The notes under the pieces were generated by a model. The model was given only the letters and a program-made list of their open reading frames with translations, was not told the origin of the DNA and made no database searches. Source: Candidatus Thalassarchaeaceae archaeon (GTDB taxonomy: Archaea > Thermoplasmatota > Poseidoniia > Poseidoniales > Thalassarchaeaceae). From it: a DNA stretch of 33,697 bases. The stretch spans positions 1 to 33,697 of the forward strand of contig JASMFB010000008.1 of assembly GCA_030751995.1 (NCBI GenBank), written 5' to 3'. Made by a program: the position numbers and the translations under genes. Below, piece after piece: positions 26,286 to 33,697 of this stretch (position 1 is its first letter; each line of letters opens with the position of its first letter).

Positions 26286-29200
26286 ATGAGGGACTTCTCT
26301 GGCGTTGCGAGTTTTGCCATTCGCAATCGTTTGAAATTCCATGTTGGCATCATTCTATTTTCACTCATTATGGTCCCCGGTTTGCAGCAAACTCTGACTC
26401 CCATCGATGTCGATTCTTATGATATGGACAGCCCTGAGATGGACGCTGAGAGAGTAATTGATGAGGAATTCTCTTCCAAGGAGATTACTCTCGGGTTTGT
26501 GATTTCTATTCGTGACCCCTCGTTTGTCGAGAACGGCAATCAAGCACCACATACAGGTGCTGACGGACTTCCTGACAGATTGGCATTACCAACCCCCCAA
26601 GAGATTACACCATTCCAAGGAGATGGGGAGGGATTGTCGGGTGAAGGTATTCCCGAAGGCGGTGTATTCAATCTGACTTTTTTGCAAGAACTTGAACAGA
26701 AGATTATGATTGTACGAAACGATCCATTATCGGCATACTATCGACCCATCGTCAGTGAAGTGACAGGGGAGAGTTCCAATGGCACCCTTTCCTTGTATGA
26801 GCAATTTGAATCATTCATGGCCAATCGTTCATTGTTAACTCGTGCAGGATTCGATCCATTTGGCAACGTAATTCCACCATTGACTAACTGGTCCGACTGT
26901 GGTGTGTTGGAGTGTCTGAGATTCGATGATGAGAATGTGACACAAGCCCACGTTGACCTTGCCGCCAATAGAATGATTCTCGCCAAACCCAGTTTGTTCA
27001 TGCGTTGGACGACGACAGACCGTGCCTTTCTTCCCGATTCCGATAGCCCAGTAATTGGACCAGTGGGAGGTCAGGTTGGAGAGGATGGAACCTTCCAGAA
27101 TGCCGTTTGGATGCCGGGCCGATGGTCGGCTTCAGCAACCTGGATATTGATTCAATTAGATAAGGTAGATATGACCAATACAGGTTATACATTTGTTTGG
27201 AACGATGCTCGCTCTGAACCCGATTCGATGACTTGGCACGGATTGAAATTGTATACAACTCCACCCAATCTAACCCAAGAAGAGTGTTTGCAAAGTCAAG
27301 AATCGGGAGATGGCCCTTGTTCTGCTGATTGGGCTCTACTCAGTCTTGAACAGAACATTCGAGTGAATGATCAAATATCTGTGACTATGCTGGCTCCACC
27401 GCACGGAATCAACGTCGAAGTCAATCGTGAATTGCAACAATCTGTCACACTTCTTGCTACGATGTTCGCATGCATCATGATTTTGCTCTGGGTTAGCCTT
27501 CGCCGGGTTTCTGATGTTGCCATTGTGGTGACTACACTAGGTTTCAGTCTGCTTTGGATGCAAGGCCTAATCGGGTGGGGGATGATTGCTGGTAGTACAT
27601 TCGACATCAAAATCATCAGTAGAAGTCAGTTCAGTAATCTATTGCCTATTCTGATTCTGGCACTTGGCATTGATGATAGTTTACACGCTCTTCATAGATA
27701 CAAGGAAGAGCGAAATAAAGGCAAGACTACGGATGAAGCCGTTCATACTAGTCTTTCCCGTGTTGGACGAGCCATCATGCTCACTTCATTGACGACTATC
27801 GCAGCCTTCTCCGCCAATCTCACCTCCAGCATTCCTGCATTACGTTCCTTCGGCCTTGAAGCTGCGTTGGGTGTTGCCTCCGCGTTTGTGCTGACTGGCC
27901 TGTGGGCCCCACTGATTCGTTACGATATTGATCAGTGGATGCAGGGCCGCGGACGCCTCGAGGAAGACACTGGAAACCGTCTTTACATGGTCCCAAAGCA
28001 TTGGTTGTCTCGAATATCGGGGGGTTCTGCTTGGGCTGCTCCCGGTGTAATCATCATCACACTCATTCTCACAGCTATCGCCACTCCGATGATGTTGTCT
28101 CTAGAAGGCGATTTCAATATAGATGACTTCCTTGATGAAGAATCTGATATTGCTCAATCCGTCCTTCTCATCAATGAACGATTCAGTTCCGAGGGTGAAC
28201 CCGGTGTAATCCTAATCGAAGGCGATATCCTAGATCCTAAGGTATTCGACGCCATCAGTGAACTACGCTACAATATGAATACCGCCGGCCCTGAAGATCC
28301 GCGACGTTTCACCACACTTCCGACAGGTGAGATTGAGATGCATGCCATCGACGAATTGGTGAACTGGACGAAGGTTAGTCTGGCAGTTAATCCTGAGCCC
28401 TTCGTAAAGGCGGGGTGGAACGAATCGTTACCGGGAAACGGTGTCGATTGTGGGACAATCAATGGCGTGCCAGACACCCAATCTCGCGGGTGCCTACAAT
28501 TTCTCTATGGGTATTTGACCACATATGGTATTCCGGCTGCTGGAATCATCCCTCAGATTCCACCGAGCATCCCCCTGCTGTATGTCTCACCTGAGTGCGA
28601 ACTAAATCCGAACGCAACACATCTCTGTACAGATGGATCCAATCCTCAATATGTTCGCATGACCATGAGATGGGGCCTCATCAGGCCCGAGCAATTCACG
28701 ATTACTGCATTGGCTCTCGATGAACTAGAACGCGACATGGCACCGTTCGCAAATCTATCCGCTACCACCATGGATACTCGTAGCAGCCTCACTTCGTCTT
28801 CTGAAGAATATCCCGTAACGTGGGCCATCCCAACAGGTTCTCCAGTCACTCGATATGTTGCCGCATCTAGCATGCAGAATGAACTTCAGGGGTCGCTTAT
28901 TCTAGGAGTATATCTTTGTCTCATCACACTGTGGTGGGGCTTCAGACCAGGCGTCAATCAATCCACTGCGGCTTTGCGCAGAGGCAAGGAAGAAGTTGCA
29001 TTACTTGCTTCATGGGGCTTGCTTGCAGGCTTCGCAATCGGTGCTGTGATGGCCCAATTCTATGGTGGCACAGTCGGTGGAATGTGTGGGCTTGCAATCT
29101 TCATACTGAACTTTTTCTGGGGAGAGCGTGCGCTAACTTTCGCGCTAATCACCACATTCCCGATTCTAATCGTCGTCGTTTGGTTGTATGGTATGATTGC

Positions 29201-29633
29201 TGCCGGAGGATATGGCCTAAACATGGTGACTGTTGCAATAGCGACGATGAGTCTCGGTGTCGGGATTGATTACGTTATACACGTCGTTGAACGCTATCGA
29301 GAAGAACGAGACAAGGGCCGTTCCGTACATTCGTCTCTGGTCGCTATGGGTGGCGCATCCGGCCTCGCCTTGGTGGGTTCTGCCGTCTCTGATGTGACTG
29401 GTTTTGCAATCATCTCATTCTCGCCAATGGGCTTCTTTTCTCTATTCGGCCTATTCTGTGCATTGATGATCGCATTGAGTTTCATCGCATCGATGATAAT
29501 TGCCAGCAGCGTTCTCGGAATGATTGCCTGGGGGGAGATTCGCCGTGAATCAAAGGACGCCGGAGGTATCCGGCAATTACAAATCGACGCTGAGCGAAGG
29601 CTGGGCATACGAGGCGGTGTAGCAGATGACTGA
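26286..29633 (+). CDS. RND-superfamily (MMPL/SSD-type) exporter
   Basis: 1115 aa with two RND-like halves; LALGIDDSLHALHRYKEERNKG and LGVGIDYVIHVVERYREERDKG are paired MMPL/SSD motifs; large extracytoplasmic loops. Confidence 0.88.
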   Translation: MRDFSGVASFAIRNRLKFHVGIILFSLIMVPGLQQTLTPIDVDSYDMDSPEMDAERVIDEEFSSKEITLGFVISIRDPSFVENGNQAPHTGADGLPDRLALPTPQEITPFQGDGEGLSGEGIPEGGVFNLTFLQELEQKIMIVRNDPLSAYYRPIVSEVTGESSNGTLSLYEQFESFMANRSLLTRAGFDPFGNVIPPLTNWSDCGVLECLRFDDENVTQAHVDLAANRMILAKPSLFMRWTTTDRAFLPDSDSPVIGPVGGQVGEDGTFQNAVWMPGRWSASATWILIQLDKVDMTNTGYTFVWNDARSEPDSMTWHGLKLYTTPPNLTQEECLQSQESGDGPCSADWALLSLEQNIRVNDQISVTMLAPPHGINVEVNRELQQSVTLLATMFACIMILLWVSLRRVSDVAIVVTTLGFSLLWMQGLIGWGMIAGSTFDIKIISRSQFSNLLPILILALGIDDSLHALHRYKEERNKGKTTDEAVHTSLSRVGRAIMLTSLTTIAAFSANLTSSIPALRSFGLEAALGVASAFVLTGLWAPLIRYDIDQWMQGRGRLEEDTGNRLYMVPKHWLSRISGGSAWAAPGVIIITLILTAIATPMMLSLEGDFNIDDFLDEESDIAQSVLLINERFSSEGEPGVILIEGDILDPKVFDAISELRYNMNTAGPEDPRRFTTLPTGEIEMHAIDELVNWTKVSLAVNPEPFVKAGWNESLPGNGVDCGTINGVPDTQSRGCLQFLYGYLTTYGIPAAGIIPQIPPSIPLLYVSPECELNPNATHLCTDGSNPQYVRMTMRWGLIRPEQFTITALALDELERDMAPFANLSATTMDTRSSLTSSSEEYPVTWAIPTGSPVTRYVAASSMQNELQGSLILGVYLCLITLWWGFRPGVNQSTAALRRGKEEVALLASWGLLAGFAIGAVMAQFYGGTVGGMCGLAIFILNFFWGERALTFALITTFPILIVVVWLYGMIAAGGYGLNMVTVAIATMSLGVGIDYVIHVVERYREERDKGRSVHSSLVAMGGASGLALVGSAVSDVTGFAIISFSPMGFFSLFGLFCALMIALSFIASMIIASSVLGMIAWGEIRRESKDAGGIRQLQIDAERRLGIRGGVADD

Positions 29634-29955
29634 GGTTCAGAAGTTACGTCAACTTGAGCGCCGCGAAATCGACATGGTGCTGCGCTGGAGAGATGATACT
29701 GAACACATTGTAACATATGTTGAATTACGATATTGGTGCCCGTGTGCAAATTGTAAACCACGACGAGAAGTAGAGTCAAGAAGAGAGGCATTGAGAGATG
29801 AAGTCGGTCGTTTACGAAACCAAAAACCCAAGGCCGAAAATGTCGGTGGATACGGCATCAGATTCACTTTTGCTTCAGGCTGTAATTCCGGTATTTGGAG
29901 TACAGATCGACTCCATGCAATTGCCACCGGGTCCCCAGATCCAGATTCTCTTTGA
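29626..29955 (+). CDS. DUF971 / GBBH-like N-terminal domain protein
   Basis: MVLRWRDDTEHIVTYVELRYWCPCANCKPRREVESR...VGGYGIRFTFASGCNSGIWSTDRLHAI; overlaps the RND gene by 8 nt. Confidence 0.75.
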   Translation: MTEVQKLRQLERREIDMVLRWRDDTEHIVTYVELRYWCPCANCKPRREVESRREALRDEVGRLRNQKPKAENVGGYGIRFTFASGCNSGIWSTDRLHAIATGSPDPDSL

Positions 29956-30032
29956 CGTGCGAAGTGTCTTAACTGACCCCTCGGTCGTTTGAATCAGCGA
30001 AGACGTGGGTTGACCCGCTTTCTCGCTCCGCG

Positions 30033-31451
30033 ATGGTGGATGGTATGAACCCGGATTCCGAAGAGGATGATGATTGGACGAAGTACGCCGATACAGGCTA
30101 CACTTCGTCATACGATCCATGGGCAGACATGGTCCCTGCAACTGAGTTAGAAGAAGAGGAATTCGATGAGGAATTCGAGGAATTTGATGATGAACATTCG
30201 ACTCGTCGCGATATTCCGCGTTGTCCAGCGCCTTCTGGCATTGAAAATGCCATCCGTATTGGGACCTGTAACCATTGTCTAGGTCGTGTTGCTGGAGTTA
30301 GAATCGCAGGCGATCCCCTGCAAATCGTTGGAGAAAGGGTTCGCGAGAAGGCACTTGAGCGAGATTCTGACCTGAAGGTCGATGAGGAAACTGACTGCTG
30401 CCCGTTCTGTGAGGATTTGTTCCGTGAACTGGATTTGATTGCAAACCGAATCGTGACGGCAGTGGGCGGCGTCGAGTTTACCAAAGTCCAATTGGGCATC
30501 CATTTTTCAAAGGACCATGTCGCCGCTGAGGAGGTATTGCGTTCAACACTCGCAGCGACTGGCAGTCGCCCCCTGAAGGCGACACTATCAGATGCGATAC
30601 AGTCCACCGTCGCTGAGAAATTACCAGGAATAACTTGGGTCAAAGAGCGCCCTGAAATCATGCTCTTGTTTGACACACTGACCTTAGGAGTTAATGCTGA
30701 TATCCGTGCACTTTTCCTGTATGGGCGATATCGAAAACTTGAGCGCGGCATCCCCCAGACACGTTGGCCTTGCCGAGCCTGTCGGGGCCGGGACGGGGGT
30801 TGCGAATCGTGCAATGGAACCGGACAGCAGTATCCATTCAGTATCCAAAGTTTGGTTTGTGAACCAATGGTTGAATCATCCGGCGCATCATCTGATGCAT
30901 TCCATGGGATGGGACGCGAGGATATCGATGTCCGCTGTCTGGGAGATGGTCGACCGTTCGTTGCTGAACTCAAATCCCCACTTCGTCGAACGCTTGATCT
31001 AGAGAAATTGACGAAGAGCATCAACAAAGCAGCCGAAAATCAGATTGAGATTCACGGTCTACGTTTGTCGAACCGAGCTGAAGTTTCTCGCATCAAAGAG
31101 ACCAAGGCAGAGAAATCATACACAATTCGCTTCAACGGCGATCATGGTTTCACCGATGAGGAAGTATCTACACGAATTCAATCGCTTTCAGGCAAAGTGC
31201 TTGAACAGCAAACACCTCAGCGTGTAGCCCACCGTCGCGCGGACAAAATCAGAAAGCGAAAAGTCGTCTCAATTGATAATATTCTCATCGAAGATGACGA
31301 GATTCAATTTGACGTTCGATGTGAGTCGGGAACGTACGTCAAGGAATTAGTTCACAGCGACGAAGGTCGCACAAATCCATCCGTAGCTGCACTTCTGGAG
31401 ACTGACTGTGAGGTCATTTTGTTGGATGTAAAGGACATACACGCGGACTGA
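30033..31451 (+). CDS. pus10: tRNA pseudouridine synthase Pus10
   Basis: RCLGDGRPFVAELKSPLRR, CRACRGRDGGCESCNGTG, CESGTYVKELVHSDEGRTNPSVAALL; N-terminal CNHCLGR and CPFC Cys pairs. Confidence 0.93.
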   Translation: MVDGMNPDSEEDDDWTKYADTGYTSSYDPWADMVPATELEEEEFDEEFEEFDDEHSTRRDIPRCPAPSGIENAIRIGTCNHCLGRVAGVRIAGDPLQIVGERVREKALERDSDLKVDEETDCCPFCEDLFRELDLIANRIVTAVGGVEFTKVQLGIHFSKDHVAAEEVLRSTLAATGSRPLKATLSDAIQSTVAEKLPGITWVKERPEIMLLFDTLTLGVNADIRALFLYGRYRKLERGIPQTRWPCRACRGRDGGCESCNGTGQQYPFSIQSLVCEPMVESSGASSDAFHGMGREDIDVRCLGDGRPFVAELKSPLRRTLDLEKLTKSINKAAENQIEIHGLRLSNRAEVSRIKETKAEKSYTIRFNGDHGFTDEEVSTRIQSLSGKVLEQQTPQRVAHRRADKIRKRKVVSIDNILIEDDEIQFDVRCESGTYVKELVHSDEGRTNPSVAALLETDCEVILLDVKDIHAD

Positions 31452-31503
31452 CTCATGTTTGCTTTACGGCGGTGCGCTTAATTAGGGGCGGCAGGTCGCC
31501 CGA

Positions 31504-31521
31504 TTCCCCCTTAAGGGGGAA
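31504..31521. promoter_or_regulatory. 18-nt perfect palindrome in the leader of the L21e gene
   Basis: TTCCCCCTTAAGGGGGAA, ending 14 nt before the ATG at 31536. Confidence 0.45.
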
Positions 31522-31535
31522 AGGGAGGCACTCGT

Positions 31536-31826
31536 ATGCGCAGAAGTAAGGGAACCCGTCAGGGCACACGAAGTATTCTCAAGCGTTCCAAGGCCGAACA
31601 AGGCCGACTGAACATCCGCCGAATCATGCACACCTATGAGATTGGTGACCGCGTCGCCATCGTTCTTGATGGTAGTCAGCAACGTGGAATGCCACATCGC
31701 CGCTTCCAAGGCCGCACTGGCTTCATTCAGGAGCAGCAGGGCAAGGCCTACGTTGTAGCTGTCAAGGATGGCAATATGCAGAAAACCGTCATTGCCCGTC
31801 CCGAACACCTTCGACCACTGGAGTGA
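31536..31826 (+). CDS. rpl21e: Ribosomal protein L21e
   Basis: MRRSKGTRQGTRSILKRSKAEQGRLNIRRIMHTYEIGDRVAIVLDGSQQRGMPHRRFQGRTG. Confidence 0.96.
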   Translation: MRRSKGTRQGTRSILKRSKAEQGRLNIRRIMHTYEIGDRVAIVLDGSQQRGMPHRRFQGRTGFIQEQQGKAYVVAVKDGNMQKTVIARPEHLRPLE

Positions 31827-31831
31827 GACAT

Positions 31832-32185
31832 ATGACTGAACGCGAATACACAGACTATGCAAGCGTCCGCGACGCATTGCTTGACGCCCAAGGCCGCCGA
31901 GGATTCTTGTCTTACGAGCAGAAGTTAGCCCTCCAGCACGCCGAGTGGGCTGCAAGTGATCAGCGCAACGGCCACAAAACCGATTCAAAAGTGTACAAAG
32001 TATTGTACAATAGTTTGATGGAAATTGACAAGTTGGAAACCCATCCAGATATCTGCGCGAAGATAGCAGAGATGATGCCAATGTCTGTTGAAGAGGTTCG
32101 TTCTATTCTCGCGAGCAAGCGCGTACCCATGGACGGTGGCGAAATTGAACACATCGTCGACACGGTTCGCAAGCAAATTCTGTGA
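31832..32185 (+). CDS. rpoF: RNA polymerase subunit F (Rpo4/Rpb4-like)
   Basis: MTEREYTDYASVRDALLDAQG...DKLETHPDICAKIAEMMPMSVEEVRSILASKR; follows L21e. ORF track begins at 31823 (GTG); ATG at 31832 preferred. Confidence 0.9.
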   Translation: MTEREYTDYASVRDALLDAQGRRGFLSYEQKLALQHAEWAASDQRNGHKTDSKVYKVLYNSLMEIDKLETHPDICAKIAEMMPMSVEEVRSILASKRVPMDGGEIEHIVDTVRKQIL

Positions 32186-32255
32186 TACAACCCATTTCGG
32201 TCCACTTTGACCGTTCTATTATTGAGGCACTACCGACTTCGGAGGACTGATTCCC

Positions 32256-32804
32256 ATGCAACCCAGAGACCCAGCAGCCCCCGCTGCCGAACCTGGACCC
32301 TTGGATGAGGAAGTCCACGCACGCGTTCTGGACCACCAACCCAGCGGGATGATTCAGGGCATATCTGAGAAGGGCCTCTATCTGCTTCGGATTCGCTCAC
32401 CTGCTGGCAGTACAACACATTCACCAGGTACTGCCCTCGAACTTGAGAATGTAAACGTACTCGGCATGACGCGTCATCGCGATCTTTCCGTGATTGCACA
32501 ATCTGAGTTACAGGTGGTTGTCAAAGGCATTCTATCCGACAACCCAGAAGTTTGCCTCTCGTTTTACAATCGAGCCGGAAATTTGACCCTCAAGATGCAT
32601 GCCTTCCAACTATTGCCCGGCATTGGTAAATCAAAGGCGATTTCAATGGTCGAAATTCGCGGTCGTACTGGATGGGAAACCATCGCTTCCTTGGACGAAG
32701 CATGCCAGATCGATGCCGCCGATCTTCTAGCAAATCGATTGTGTCAGGAAATTGCAGATCCACACATGACACCAAACCTTCTCGATTTGCTCATTCGTGC
32801 GTGA
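32256..32804 (+). CDS. DUF655 protein with HhH-type motif
   Basis: LLPGIGKSKAISMVEIRGR... and conserved synteny L21e-rpoF-DUF655-ksgA. Confidence 0.88.
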   Translation: MQPRDPAAPAAEPGPLDEEVHARVLDHQPSGMIQGISEKGLYLLRIRSPAGSTTHSPGTALELENVNVLGMTRHRDLSVIAQSELQVVVKGILSDNPEVCLSFYNRAGNLTLKMHAFQLLPGIGKSKAISMVEIRGRTGWETIASLDEACQIDAADLLANRLCQEIADPHMTPNLLDLLIRA

Positions 32805-32813
32805 GGGATTTCA

Positions 32814-33683
32814 GTGGAGCGCGATGCGCGCTTTTTGGTTGATTTACTGCGTGACCGCCACCCAGTTGTTCACGAATTGGGCCAACACTATTTGGTTGAT
32901 ACTTCAGTACTTAATGCTGCTATTGAACTGGCTGGAGACATTACCAATCAGCACATTCTAGAGATTGGCTGTGGCCCAGGTTCTCTCACACATCATCTCC
33001 TTCATGCGGGCGCGCGCGTGAGTGCGATAGAAATCGATGAAGGCTCGTTGGAACATATGCAACGTCACTTCAAAGAAGAAATCGAGTCAGAGAAATTGAC
33101 TATTTTCGCAGGGGATGCGTTGACTGTGAAATGGCCGGAAAATATCGATGCGATTGTCGCCAACATCCCCTATCAGATCTCCAGTCCGTTGCTTGAAAGA
33201 ATGCAACGTGAAGTCCGTGCGTGCCCCGCAGTCCTCTTGGTTCAGGATGAGTTCGCCGAACGAATGGCCATGTCTATCCCTCCTCTAGACCGTGGCCCAC
33301 TCGGACTCTCTTTGTGGCTTGATTATGACATCGAGATGGGCCGTCGTGTCCCCCCTTCCTGCTTTTCACCACAACCGAGAGTAACCTCTCGCCTAATCCG
33401 ATTGGAACCGATTAATCGATTGGTTTCATTGGACAGTGACATCGATCGCCGAATGTTCAGACAGGTAACATCTCAATGCTTTGGCGACCGTCGTCGCAAG
33501 TTACGCAATTTGCTGAAGAGAGCCCCACGTCGCCTGTCTCGAATTCCAGGGTGGCACCGAGAACGATGGCAAGGAGCGATTAATTCTCTACAACCCCATC
33601 CTTTGATGGATGAACGCCCCGACATGCTCGAACCCGAAGATTGGTTGGCCCTCTGTGCCCAAATCTCATCGTTTGAAGAGTAA
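32814..33683 (+). CDS. ksgA: 16S rRNA dimethyladenosine transferase KsgA/Dim1
   Basis: ELGQHYLVDTSVLNAAIELAG...ILEIGCGPGSLTHHLLHAGARVSAIEID...IVANIPYQISSPLL. Confidence 0.95.
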   Translation: MERDARFLVDLLRDRHPVVHELGQHYLVDTSVLNAAIELAGDITNQHILEIGCGPGSLTHHLLHAGARVSAIEIDEGSLEHMQRHFKEEIESEKLTIFAGDALTVKWPENIDAIVANIPYQISSPLLERMQREVRACPAVLLVQDEFAERMAMSIPPLDRGPLGLSLWLDYDIEMGRRVPPSCFSPQPRVTSRLIRLEPINRLVSLDSDIDRRMFRQVTSQCFGDRRRKLRNLLKRAPRRLSRIPGWHRERWQGAINSLQPHPLMDERPDMLEPEDWLALCAQISSFEE

Positions 33684-33697
33684 AAGGAACGTGTTCG

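Noticed and set aside
30098-31027. 309-aa minus-strand ORF antisense to pus10
   Set aside because: Serine/arginine-rich shadow ORF opposite a confidently identified conserved gene.
31482-32081. 199-aa minus-strand ORF antisense to L21e/rpoF
   Set aside because: Shadow of two conserved genes; no domain signal.
1-33697. Mobile elements, CRISPR arrays, tRNA or rRNA genes
   Set aside because: None recognised on either strand by eye; a tRNAscan/Infernal run would be needed to exclude small structured RNAs formally.

Overview
The window looks like a contiguous, gene-dense archaeal chromosome segment. By gene content and style I infer a Marine Group II / Candidatus Poseidoniales-like euryarchaeote. 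It carries the archaeal cluster ftsZ-secE-spt5-L11-L1-L10(P0)-L12(P1) on the minus strand (about 7.3-12.1 kb) and the cluster pus10-L21e-rpoF-DUF655-ksgA on the plus strand (about 30.0-33.7 kb). Other recognisable genes are RaSEA (archaeosine radical SAM), a YchF/OBG GTPase, Fap7/AK6, a CDP-alcohol phosphatidyltransferase, a CaxA-type Ca2+/H+ antiporter, a PI-PLC-like lipoprotein, an MTA/SAH-deaminase-like amidohydrolase, DnaJ, an RND/MMPL transporter, DUF971, and several large secreted or membrane-anchored proteins. I saw no CRISPR array, tRNA, rRNA or transposase. The most unusual items are: (i) a polytopic membrane protein (2844-4445) that by eye aligns over most of its length with heme-copper oxidase subunit I but has lost all six metal/heme ligand histidines; (ii) an L11 gene that encodes only the C-terminal RNA-binding domain; (iii) an Spt5/NusG protein with an N-terminal degenerate Nudix-like domain; (iv) a 1212-aa WD40 / calcium-repeat / Kazal / TM / zinc-ribbon protein; (v) a DnaJ whose Cys-rich domain is reduced to one CxxC-x4-CxxC site; and (vi) a recurring class of short perfect hairpins at gene boundaries. 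All family calls are by eye; no searches were run.
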